NCBI GenBank assembly: GCA_000237975.1
Contig: CP003179.1
Coordinates: forward strand, 3,316,270 to 3,380,269
From: Sulfobacillus acidophilus DSM 10332
GTDB lineage: Bacteria; Bacillota; Sulfobacillia; Sulfobacillales; Sulfobacillaceae
DNA: 64,000 bases
Direction: 5' to 3'
The notes beneath the pieces were generated by a model. The model worked only from the letters and a program-made list of their open reading frames with translations, was not told where the DNA came from and did not search any database. Below, piece after piece: positions 1 through 6,899 of this stretch (its first letter is position 1; the number at the start of each line of letters is the position of its first letter). The position numbers and the translations under genes are program-made.

Positions 1-64
1 ATCCGTCAGAGAGATTCGCAGATCCCGCAACGGCCGTCCCAACTAATCGATTACCGCCTGCATT

Positions 65-877
65 TTAGAAGGCTCCCGGCTTAAAAGCCCAAATCAAATC
101 AAACACCCGTTCAACCACCGGCGGCGGGGAGACATCTTCCCGCAAACCTCGACTAGCCGGTCCACCGATACTTTGAATGAGGGCCCGCATCGCCTCCGGG
201 CTGTCCAACCGGATCTCGTCGCGGTAAACCGCCGTAGCGCCAATCTGAAATCCCGTCCGTAAAAGCGCATCGTGAATCCGCTTTTGACCGCGTTGGAAAA
301 AGTCGCCCGGGCCGTTTAATTGGCGCATAATCATCCGCACGAAGGGATTTCCGTCGGCACTCACCGCATAGGCAAAGGTGCCGCCGGGTTTCAGGGCGCG
401 AAAGATCTGGTGCAACAACGGGTCGATGTCTTCCACCAGGTGCAACACCAATAAGGCGGTAACCCCGTCCAACATGGCCGTTGGCCACGGCAGGCGCAAA
501 ACGTCCCGTTCTATGTACCAGGCGGCAAACGAAGGATCCTGACGTTCCCACGCGTGCTGGATCATCCGCCGCGCCTGATCTACGCCGAACACCCATAGGG
601 GTTCCTGAGCGGTCTCCCGTATGGCTTCAACCATCGCGCCCGTTCCGGTTCCCACATCCACCCAAATTTGTCCGCCCCGGAGCGTCAATCCTTGGGCCAG
701 CGCTTTCCCGACGGCGCGATTACGCTCTTCCATCATGGCATGATATCCTTGCACACGCTCCCCGAAGCCTAGCGGATCCTTTCCGGGTTCCAGCAGCACA
801 TAGGTACAATCTTCCAGGCATTCGAGCCGTGCCGACGAATCCAGCGGGTAGACTTCCGGGGCCCGAATCACCTCCAC
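65..877 (-). CDS. SAM-dependent methyltransferase, class I (main part of a frameshifted gene)
   Basis: The 270-residue product has a class I Rossmann methyltransferase fold. A glycine-rich motif I (VDVGTGTGAM) binds S-adenosylmethionine, followed by an acidic strand end (FGVD), and LKPGGTFAYAV matches the post-motif strand of UbiE/small-molecule methyltransferases. The substrate cannot be read from sequence. The apparent GTG start at 877 has no properly spaced ribosome binding site. The natural start is probably an ATG at 1034 in another frame, preceded by GAGGAGGG, and the two frames meet in a run of six G at 872-877. Removing one G would give one 322-residue protein with an extra N-terminal beta-rich segment. 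The methyltransferase assignment is secure; the product length is uncertain. Confidence 0.8.
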   Translation of the reverse strand: MEVIRAPEVYPLDSSARLECLEDCTYVLLEPGKDPLGFGERVQGYHAMMEERNRAVGKALAQGLTLRGGQIWVDVGTGTGAMVEAIRETAQEPLWVFGVDQARRMIQHAWERQDPSFAAWYIERDVLRLPWPTAMLDGVTALLVLHLVEDIDPLLHQIFRALKPGGTFAYAVSADGNPFVRMIMRQLNGPGDFFQRGQKRIHDALLRTGFQIGATAVYRDEIRLDSPEAMRALIQSIGGPASRGLREDVSPPPVVERVFDLIWAFKPGAF

Positions 878-1034
878 CCCCCTGGGCCCGGGGATCCATC
901 CGATGCGCCCGGCCCTCGGTAAGCCAAAGCCAAAGCGGCGACGTCGCCGGGATGTCGAGGGTTGACCCCTTCGCCACCCGGCCGGTTTTAACGACCGTCG
1001 TCCCCGCCAGCCGTTCCAACGATAGGGGCTTCAT
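878..1034 (-). pseudogene. Out-of-frame 5' end of the methyltransferase gene
   Basis: An ATG at 1032-1034 follows a strong GAGGAGGG ribosome binding site at 7-8 bases. It opens a frame beginning MKPLSLERLAG, with a hydrophobic beta-type stretch (PLWLWLTEG). This frame runs without a stop into the G6 tract at 872-877. There the sense of the protein continues in the next frame with VEVIRAPEVYPL. The composite resembles a small cupin-like or cyclic-nucleotide-binding-like barrel in front of the methyltransferase domain, but that fold is inferred. It overlaps the end of the ispH remnant by 47 bases. Confidence 0.55.
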
Positions 1035-1500
1035 GATCTGGTCCCTCCTCTTCGGTTGCTTGTGCCCATTGCGTGAGCCGTTGAATGACGCCACGAGTTA
1101 ATCGGCTCGGCGTTGATGAGCCCGCCGTGATCGCAATCCGGCGAAATCGGCTCCAGTCGTACTGCGTCAAGTCATGGGCGGAGTCCACGCGAAATGCCGG
1201 GATACCGCCTTGGCGCGACGCGACCTCCACAAGCTTTTTGGTATTATTGCTGCGCTCGTCGCCGACAACGACCACTGCGTCGACCCGGCGACTGACGTCA
1301 TATACTGCACGCTGCCGTAACTGGGTAGCCGGGCAAATTTCGTTAAACACGATAACCGACGAATACCGGGCACGAATGGCATCAACCACATCTTGGGTAT
1401 CCCATTGACTCAGAGTCGTTTGGGTCACCCACTATCGGTGTTTACGCTTACGAAGGCCAATGTGCGCGCAATCCGGCGGGGGCAACGAGCGTCCGTCTTC
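988..1500 (-). pseudogene. ispH: IspH (LytB) remnant, C-terminal half only
   Basis: About 146 residues match the C-terminal half of 4-hydroxy-3-methylbut-2-enyl diphosphate reductase, the last enzyme of the MEP isoprenoid pathway. Visible marks are the TQTTLS active-site segment, the third iron-sulfur ligand in EICPATQLRQ, the VVVGDERSNNTKKL strand and the AGSSTPS segment. The N-terminal half, with the first two cluster cysteines, is missing. Just upstream, another frame carries TLAFV, which normally directly precedes TQTTLS, so a short out-of-frame insertion or rearrangement lies at about 1428-1455. The adjacent upstream gene stops at 1603, leaving no room for the missing 150 residues. It cannot encode an active enzyme. 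Confidence 0.8.
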
Positions 1501-1602
1501 CCGACTCCAAGTGCCAAGGGCCAATCGGGGAACCATAGATCGTGCCAAAACGCACCTTCAGCACAATTAGGTTCCCGCGCCACCAACGACACAGGCCGCC
1601 GT

Positions 1603-1911
1603 TTACACAAATCCAAAATAGCGTTTGGCATCGTCCAACATCATCGACGGATCCCAGGGCGGCGACCAGACCACATTGACGTTCGCCTCTTTGACACCGT
1701 CCAGAGCCATCAGCCGCTCGTAAGTGCCCTCTTTAATGTAGTTTGTCGCGGGACACCCCGGTGTCGTCATGGTCATCACCAAATCGATGACCCCGTCGTC
1801 CTTGATGTCAATACCGTAGATCAGTCCCAAATCGACGATATTGTACCCCAATTCGGGATCAATCACGTCTTTAAGCGCTTCGCGGATCACATCTTCTGTC
1901 AGCTGGCTCAT
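1603..1911 (-). CDS. SufT/PaaD-like DUF59 (MIP18) iron-sulfur assembly protein
   Basis: The 102-residue protein is a single MIP18/DUF59 domain. It has the family DPELGYNIVDLGLIY segment and the TTPGCPATNYI loop with the conserved cysteine. Stand-alone family members (SufT, PaaD-like) help mature iron-sulfur proteins. The start ATG overlaps the stop of the upstream membrane-protein gene (ATGA, 1908-1911), so the two are translationally coupled. That suggests a role in loading metal cofactors into products of this respiratory cluster; this last point is inference. Confidence 0.85.
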   Translation of the reverse strand: MSQLTEDVIREALKDVIDPELGYNIVDLGLIYGIDIKDDGVIDLVMTMTTPGCPATNYIKEGTYERLMALDGVKEANVNVVWSPPWDPSMMLDDAKRYFGFV

Positions 1912-3257
1912 CTTTTTGAACCTCCCCCATTCTTAACCGCCGGGACGGCCGGCGAACCCTCGGCCATGCCCAAATCCGGTTCCTGACCGTGCCGAACGTG
2001 CCATAAAGCCCGTGCAATATCTAATGTGGCAAGCAAGGTCCCCAGCATGCCGACTTGAAAGAGCCATTCGCGTCTTAGCGCCAAGCCGACCGCCGCGACC
2101 ACCACCGCCACAAAGTAAACGACGTAAGCCGGCTCATCCCGCGATTCCCGGACTAAATCCTGCACCCGGGGGGTTCGTTGCCGCCCCATTTTCTTGCCGT
2201 ACCGCTCGATCCACGTGAGAAACGGCAAAATTTTATATAACTGGGTCAGCCCCAGCCCCCCGAGCCACCCGTAGAGCCATAACAAGACCATCGCGGCGGC
2301 CCATTGGTGCCATTGGTGCAAGATGCCCACGATAGCGGTCAGAATCAGGGCGATCCCCAACGTGGCCAATGCCCACCGGGCGTTTCGCGCGTTCAATTCC
2401 ATTTGTCGGCGCTTGCGGTCACGGTACAGCCGGACCATATCCACCAAAAACATCGCCAATCCAAGCCATCCGAGCGTCCAACCGAGCTGATTAAGCCAGG
2501 ACCAGGGACCCCATTGCGCAATCCAGGCCAGAAGCACGCCGAATCCTGTGAGCCCTAAGACCGCCCAGCCCCAAAATCCTCGATGTTCCGGCGCCAGGGT
2601 GAACATCGCCAAGAGTTTGTAAGACACTCCCAACGCCGTCAGCGTAAGCCAACCCACAATGCCGCCGATCACATGCGCGACCAACCCTTGACCGAAAACC
2701 GCCGGTCCCACCACCGGCCCTAACGCGCCGGGACTTTGGAAACCGATGGCGAACGTGAGGCCGAGCGATACGGTCAACAAGAGGAAAAAAAGCCCGCCGG
2801 CAATGAGCCATTCGTGAAAGGCCCAAGGCCAGGCCCGTCCCAACGTCATGCCCAAATTAACCAGGGCCAGGATTACCCCCAGCACAATCAAGGTGCCGCC
2901 GGTCGGCAAGGTCCACATTGTACCGAAGAGCACGCCGCTTGGAAGGGACAAAAATCCGACCAGCAAGAAGGCAAGCCCTCCCAAAATCAAGGCCAATGTC
3001 CATCCGGTCAGCGCTTGGCTTGCCAACTCCTGAGTGGTTAGCACCGGCACGAATTGTTGTAAGGCCCCTAACATGAGGATTGTCATCCACCCGATCGTCG
3101 TCAGGTGAACGGCCACCAGCACCCAACCGGTCGCCAGGCCGGCCAAGGGATCGGAAATGCCCGTCACCCATAACAACTCCGCCAGCACCAACGATCCCAA
3201 GGCGGCAATAAAATAAGGTACGCTCCAACGGGAGACTTTCACGCCGTACAATGCCAT
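1908..3257 (-). CDS. Polytopic membrane protein, heme-copper oxidase subunit I/NnrS-like (copy 1)
   Basis: The protein has about 450 residues and roughly 11-12 hydrophobic segments, with little soluble sequence. Three helices carry histidines in the pattern expected of heme-ligating helices of CcoN/NorB/NnrS-type proteins: VHLTTIGWMTILMLGALQQ, AHVIGGIVGWLTLTALGVSY and LWLYGWLGGLGLTQLYK following HQWHQW. It is a paralogue of the gene at 4179-5450, with the same order of motifs. The start is GTG 3258-3260 or the adjacent ATG at 3255; AAGAAGG lies just upstream. A CRP/FNR-type palindrome and a CATACT -10 box precede it. Heme or copper binding is not proven by the sequence; an NO- or oxygen-related role is inferred from neighbours. 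Confidence 0.65.
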   Translation of the reverse strand: MALYGVKVSRWSVPYFIAALGSLVLAELLWVTGISDPLAGLATGWVLVAVHLTTIGWMTILMLGALQQFVPVLTTQELASQALTGWTLALILGGLAFLLVGFLSLPSGVLFGTMWTLPTGGTLIVLGVILALVNLGMTLGRAWPWAFHEWLIAGGLFFLLLTVSLGLTFAIGFQSPGALGPVVGPAVFGQGLVAHVIGGIVGWLTLTALGVSYKLLAMFTLAPEHRGFWGWAVLGLTGFGVLLAWIAQWGPWSWLNQLGWTLGWLGLAMFLVDMVRLYRDRKRRQMELNARNARWALATLGIALILTAIVGILHQWHQWAAAMVLLWLYGWLGGLGLTQLYKILPFLTWIERYGKKMGRQRTPRVQDLVRESRDEPAYVVYFVAVVVAAVGLALRREWLFQVGMLGTLLATLDIARALWHVRHGQEPDLGMAEGSPAVPAVKNGGGSKR

Positions 3258-3278
3258 CACCTTCTTTAACGTGACTTG

Positions 3279-3320
3279 AGTATGGCGCTTTCAGGGCGAA
3301 AACATCGTGATCCAGATCAC
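3279..3320 (-). promoter_or_regulatory. CRP/FNR-type operator with class II-spaced -10 box
   Basis: GTGATCCAGATCAC at 3307-3320 is a perfect palindrome of the CRP/FNR superfamily type (GTGAT-N4-ATCAC). On the minus strand a CATACT hexamer lies at 3284-3279. This places the palindrome centre about 41 bases upstream of the predicted transcription start, the classic class II activator position. It precedes the membrane-protein/SufT pair. Confidence 0.6.
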
Positions 3321-3530
3321 GGCCGGCGAAATTCCGTGGGGGTCAAGGTGCCCGTCCCTCGCAAAAAGAGCGGAACAAAAGATTTTAATGCCTAAACGTC
3401 CAAGTTCTCGCCGCCTGGTCGCGACATTCCTCCTCTAGGCGGTCCCATCGGTGAGGCATGCTAACCAAACGCGTGCAAGGTACCCTTAGGGCATCCTGCA
3501 CGCGACCGAACGGCGTTTCCGTATCTGAAG

Positions 3531-3812
3531 TTAGGCGCGATATTGGTTCCGGGCGCGATATTGCATGGGGGCTCGCCGCGGATAGGCCACGGGTACACTC
3601 CAAATATGCACGAGACGCGTAAACGGCGAAACGGCAAAGAGCAAAAACGCCAATTCAATGTGAATCTGGAACAACAGCGGTACATGCGCCATCAATGCCA
3701 CTCGGGGGTGAAGCGTCAAGAGACCACGCACCCAAGGTCCGACGGTATGGCGATATCCGTACGGCCCATAATCATTGTCGTGAATACCGATGGCCGCATC
3801 TTCCGGACTCAT
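3531..3812 (-). pseudogene. narI: narI remnant (nitrate reductase gamma subunit, C-terminal part)
   Basis: The 93-residue frame matches the last third of NarI, the heme b membrane subunit of respiratory nitrate reductase. Visible marks are YGYRHTVGPWVRGLLTLHP, VPLLFQIHIELAF and PFTRLVHIWSVPVAY, the last containing a heme-ligand histidine region. An in-frame stop lies directly before the ATG at 3812, and the first helices are absent. No narG, narH or narJ is visible nearby. The C-terminus contains a short direct duplication (CAATATCGCGCC twice, 15 bases apart). It is best read as the decayed tail of a former nar operon. Confidence 0.75.
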
Positions 3813-3949
3813 CCACCCTCAGGAGATAACCATAATCAGCCAATTTATAAGAGGGGGACACGGAGAGCCGGAAAGAACGGCCCCTTGGAGCGAGGTAAAG
3901 CCTCTTCCTCTGTTGCCGATTGCCGGCCCAGATATGCCCCCTACTGTAG

Positions 3950-4138
3950 GCGGTTAAGCATCAAACTATTTTGGCGGTTTTTGACGCGTTACCGTCCGGT
4001 CATTCGGCCCTTCTGATCAATGACCACGATCCCAAACCTCTTTTATACCAATTAGAGGCCGAGCAGCCCGGCGTATTTTCGGTCGAATATCAAGAACGTG
4101 GGCCGGAACGATTTGCCATTTTGCTCACGCGGAATTAG
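3950..4138 (+). pseudogene. DUF2249 domain protein, probably frameshifted at its 5' end
   Basis: A 62-codon open stretch encodes most of a DUF2249 domain: HQTILAVFDALP, then INDHDPKPLLYQLEAE and FSVEYQERGPERFAILL. These small proteins are often found beside denitrification, hemerythrin and heme-copper-oxidase-like genes. The frame opens after a TAG at 3947-3949 and has no ATG with a ribosome binding site. The preceding segment of the family (DMPPTV) is readable in the next frame immediately upstream, so one indel near 3945-3955 probably broke the gene. A TTG at 3971 is the only alternative start. Confidence 0.55.
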
Positions 4139-4157
4139 AATCGAGCTTCCCCTCTTG

Positions 4158-4176
4158 GCGCCTTCGGGCGCTTTTT
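4158..4176 (+). terminator. Rho-independent terminator with UUCG loop
   Basis: GCGCC-TTCG-GGCGC followed by TTTTT, 20 bases after the DUF2249 stop. It reads correctly on the plus strand and indicates that this short gene was a separate rightward transcription unit. Confidence 0.7.
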
Positions 4177-4178
4177 GC

Positions 4179-5450
4179 TTATCCGGATGTCGATAAAGGA
4201 CGCGGCTTTAGCTTACGCACAAGGGCCACCAAAATAGCGACCGTCAGGATGATCACGCCGAGTCCCAAGACGGCTACGCCTGTCCGGGCGACGTCAACGG
4301 CAGAAATCGTCCACCCGACGACCCACAAAGTGACCCCGGGAATGGTCGACGCGGCCACGACAAATGACCAGCGAGGCGGAAAAATGTCGGTCAGGCGTGG
4401 CATCTTGCCTTGCCCATGGACGTGGGAATAGCGATGAAGCCACAACAAAAAGGCGATGATTTTCTGCACGAAACCTAAAAAAGAGAGACCGACCCACCCC
4501 ACGACATAGGCGACCAATATCGCACGCCACCACTGAACCACGTTTAGCCACGTCATGAGGCCTCCGATCCAGGCAAAACCGGCAAAAAGCCCACCGACTG
4601 CCGGTAACCATAAGGCCGGTTCATGGCGAAAAAGACGGTTAGCCCGGACCAGTCCCAAGATATCCCAGGCCCAAGTTCCCCAAGCCCCCATTGCCAATAG
4701 CCAGGCGCCGATAAAGCCTGCCCGCCACCCCATAAAGCCGCTGACGATGCCGGTGATCACGGCACTTTGTTGTAAACCATACGTCCATTGCCACCACTGC
4801 GGTTGTTTGCGCGACGGCAAAAACATCAGCCATAAGCGATAGCTCACACCCATCAACAAAAATCCCAGCCAGCCGCCGAGTCCCACGCTAAAGTGCACCC
4901 AAAGCGGTTTAAGAGGCGTCACGGGAAGGCCAAGATATCCCCACGCAAGCCAGCTACCCATGCATGCCGTCAAAACCAAATAGGCGACCGCCGTCGCGAT
5001 AAACAGAAGCGGTATGGTCCAGATCTTTTGTCTCACCAGACGGCTTGCGATAAGAACGGCAAAGCCTAAGATCGACAATAAAAGCAAACTTCCCCCGGCG
5101 GCAAGCCAGAGCGGCCGAGCACGCACCAATCCCCCAATAAACCCGGCTAATCCGGCAAGATACCCTATCCCCTGGGGCCATATCCACCGGGGCGATATCG
5201 GCGGCTGATTCGTCAGCACCGGCGTCAATTGATATAAGGCGCCCATCATGACCAAGGTTAAAAAGCCCAAGGTGAACCCGTGTACCAATGCGACGACGGG
5301 CCAGGACGAAGGGGGAAGCTCGACTATCGTCGAGCCCGACGTGAACACCACGGCGAGCCCTATTGCCAGCAGGCCAAGGCCGGTGAGAAAAAACACAACG
5401 GGAACGACCAATCGGGCGGTCCGGTCGGTATGGATCTGTCCTACCCGCAT
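4179..5450 (-). CDS. Polytopic membrane protein, heme-copper oxidase subunit I/NnrS-like (copy 2)
   Basis: The protein has about 423 residues and is hydrophobic throughout, with about 11-12 transmembrane segments. It shares an ordered set of motifs with the protein at 1908-3257: a His helix (VHGFTLGFLTLVMMGALYQL), a second His helix (VHFSVGLGGWLGFLLMGVSY) and a late helix ending FVQKIIAFLLWLHRY. ATG 5450 is preferred over ATG 5471 because GGGAGG lies 8 bases upstream of it. The gene begins just downstream of the broken cupin gene and was probably co-transcribed with it. The function is not known; a terminal-oxidase-like or NO-related membrane protein is a reasonable inference. Confidence 0.6.
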   Translation of the reverse strand: MRVGQIHTDRTARLVVPVVFFLTGLGLLAIGLAVVFTSGSTIVELPPSSWPVVALVHGFTLGFLTLVMMGALYQLTPVLTNQPPISPRWIWPQGIGYLAGLAGFIGGLVRARPLWLAAGGSLLLLSILGFAVLIASRLVRQKIWTIPLLFIATAVAYLVLTACMGSWLAWGYLGLPVTPLKPLWVHFSVGLGGWLGFLLMGVSYRLWLMFLPSRKQPQWWQWTYGLQQSAVITGIVSGFMGWRAGFIGAWLLAMGAWGTWAWDILGLVRANRLFRHEPALWLPAVGGLFAGFAWIGGLMTWLNVVQWWRAILVAYVVGWVGLSFLGFVQKIIAFLLWLHRYSHVHGQGKMPRLTDIFPPRWSFVVAASTIPGVTLWVVGWTISAVDVARTGVAVLGLGVIILTVAILVALVRKLKPRPLSTSG

Positions 5451-5477
5451 AGGCTGGCCTCCCTCTTCCATAAGGGT

Positions 5478-5788
5478 CTACAGATCTTTTAACGCCCCCA
5501 CCAACGCTAACGCCAGCGCGGACGCGGCCAACCGATGGCGGCTCTGGCGGGGAAAAATGCGATAATCGCCGGGTCCTAACCGGACGATTGCGCCCTCCAC
5601 TTCGGTTTCGATCTGCCTTCTACGACCCATATCCACTCGGTCCGATCGGGATGGGTATGTGCGGGAAAAGATGCGCCGGCCTCAAACTTCATCAGCTTAA
5701 CCGCCCCTCCCGATCGCTCGACGAGAATCTTTTGCGATGTCCCAAATTTGCCTGGCTCAAACGGTCCCCATCGGTCGTCTGTCGCCAT
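5478..5788 (-). pseudogene. Cupin-domain protein, frameshifted
   Basis: The first frame gives a cupin start: MATDDRWGPF, then FEAGASFPAHTHPDRTEWI with the metal-binding HTH pattern, and VVEGR. It then runs into a stop. One frame away the same domain continues as IETEVEGAIVRLGPGDYRIFPRQ followed by a Leu/Ala-rich tail, ending at TAG 5478-5480. The break is near 5615-5635. GGAGGGGG lies just before ATG 5788. If repaired it would be a roughly 100-residue ChrR/anti-sigma-type single-domain cupin. It lies between CRP/FNR-type sites and the membrane-protein gene. Confidence 0.7.
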
Positions 5789-5849
5789 ATTCATCCCCCT
5801 CCGAATCTTATCTCTATCCCCAACCGTAGGGAACCGCCCCGTCCCGTAC

Positions 5850-5865
5850 TGTGATCCTCATCACA
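5850..5865. promoter_or_regulatory. CRP/FNR-type palindrome in divergent promoter region (site 1)
   Basis: TGTGATCCTCATCACA matches TGTGA-N6-TCACA exactly. It lies about 62 bases upstream of the leftward cupin start and 126 bases upstream of the rightward Rieske start. A TACGGT hexamer sits at the class II distance on the minus strand but is a poor -10 box. Confidence 0.55.
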
Positions 5866-5909
5866 CTAAAGGGCCCGCCCGTTTTACTCCCCTTGGCATC
5901 CCGAAAATG

Positions 5910-5951
5910 GTGACCGGGATCACGATAGGGGCCCGGCTCGAGCGAGATACT
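5910..5951 (+). promoter_or_regulatory. CRP/FNR-type palindrome with class II-spaced -10 box (site 2)
   Basis: GTGACCGGGATCAC at 5910-5923 is a near-perfect GTGAT-N4-ATCAC palindrome. GATACT at 5946-5951 stands at exactly the same distance from the palindrome centre (29.5 bases) as CATACT does at the 3307-3320 site. It drives the Rieske/hemerythrin/NuoF genes. Confidence 0.55.
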
Positions 5952-5990
5952 TATTCTACGATGACGGCATTTTTGGTAAGGAGGTCCTTT

Positions 5991-6329
5991 ATGACAACAT
6001 CCGCTCCCTGGATTCGGGCCTGCCGGGTGGACGATATTGACCCGGCCATCCCCTACTTTGTCGAAATCAATAACCAGCCCCTGGCCTTATACCGAGTGGG
6101 AGACGATGTCTTCGCCACCGACGACACCTGTTCTCACCAGGAGGCGTCGTTATCCGAGGGCAGCTACGCCGGATATATCGTCACGTGTCCGCGACATGGC
6201 GGCCAGTTTGACATCCGCACCGGTCAGGCGGTCAAAATGCCGGCCGTGAGTCCGATTACGGTGTTCCCGGTTAAAGTCGTCGATGGCGATGTCTACGTCG
6301 CCGTCGATAAATCGGGGCCTCTAGACTAA
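5991..6329 (+). CDS. Rieske-type [2Fe-2S] ferredoxin
   Basis: The 112-residue protein is a single Rieske domain of the NirD/BphF type. It carries the two ligand boxes CSHQEASL (C-x-H) and CPRHGGQF (C-x2-H). There is no membrane anchor or signal peptide, so it acts as a cytoplasmic electron carrier. ATG 5991 is chosen because AAGGAGG lies at 5979-5985; a longer upstream frame has no such signal. It leads a rightward set with the hemerythrin and NuoF genes, which could pass electrons from NADH to an unknown acceptor. Confidence 0.9.
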   Translation: MTTSAPWIRACRVDDIDPAIPYFVEINNQPLALYRVGDDVFATDDTCSHQEASLSEGSYAGYIVTCPRHGGQFDIRTGQAVKMPAVSPITVFPVKVVDGDVYVAVDKSGPLD

Positions 6330-6431
6330 GTAGCCCCCCGACACCACACGGACATCGGAAAGTGAACATCAAAGCAAGGCCATAGACACCGATATTGCCA
6401 ACACCAGTTTACGAAAATGGAGGGGAGATTG

Positions 6432-6899
6432 ATGGACCTCATTGCTCGCTTGACCGAAGAACATCAGGACTACGTCATAAAGCTTTCGACCTTGGCCGAA
6501 ACCATTGAGGGGATCCGGATTAATGGTCGCGGCGATTATTTCATCGAGACTCTAGATGGATTGTTGGTGCCTTTAACCAGCCAGTTAGACGACCATGCCC
6601 GTCGGGAAGAGGATTTTCTTTTTCCCCGCATCTTAGAGAGGGCCCCTGACAGTCCCATACCGGTCATGTTAGAGGACCATGAGGCCATTCGCGAAGCGAG
6701 TCAAGGGTTCGCCAGGGGGTATCTCTTGTGGCGGGACGGCGATGACGACGCCTTTAACCGGTGGGTGACATTTGCCGAAACCCTAAGGGGCACTTTTTCG
6801 GCGCACATGCAAAAAGAAAATCTGATTTTGTTCCCGCTGGCCCGACGTGTACTGAGTGCCGATGAAATCGCCCGCTTGGTCCCGGACGAGTCGCGGTGA
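6432..6899 (+). CDS. Hemerythrin/HHE cation-binding domain protein
   Basis: The roughly 155-residue helical protein has spaced metal-ligand histidines and carboxylates. These are EEHQDY near the start, DDHARREEDFLFPRI in the middle, MLEDHEAIR, and AHMQKENLILFPL near the end. Such proteins bind a di-iron centre and sense, store or detoxify O2 or NO, or help repair iron-sulfur clusters (as RIC/YtfE-like proteins do). ATG 6432 is preferred over ATG 6417 because GGAGGGG lies directly before it. The stop overlaps the GTG start of nuoF (GTGA). Confidence 0.88.
   Translation: MDLIARLTEEHQDYVIKLSTLAETIEGIRINGRGDYFIETLDGLLVPLTSQLDDHARREEDFLFPRILERAPDSPIPVMLEDHEAIREASQGFARGYLLWRDGDDDAFNRWVTFAETLRGTFSAHMQKENLILFPLARRVLSADEIARLVPDESR

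Noticed and set aside
481-1101. Long plus-strand open frame of 206 codons over the methyltransferase and ispH remnant
   Set aside because: It is Pro/Arg-rich with no family resemblance, no ribosome binding site, and lies antisense to better supported genes.
3543-4016. Plus-strand frame of 157 codons across the narI remnant
   Set aside because: It is antisense to a clear narI match and its end runs out of frame through the DUF2249 domain.
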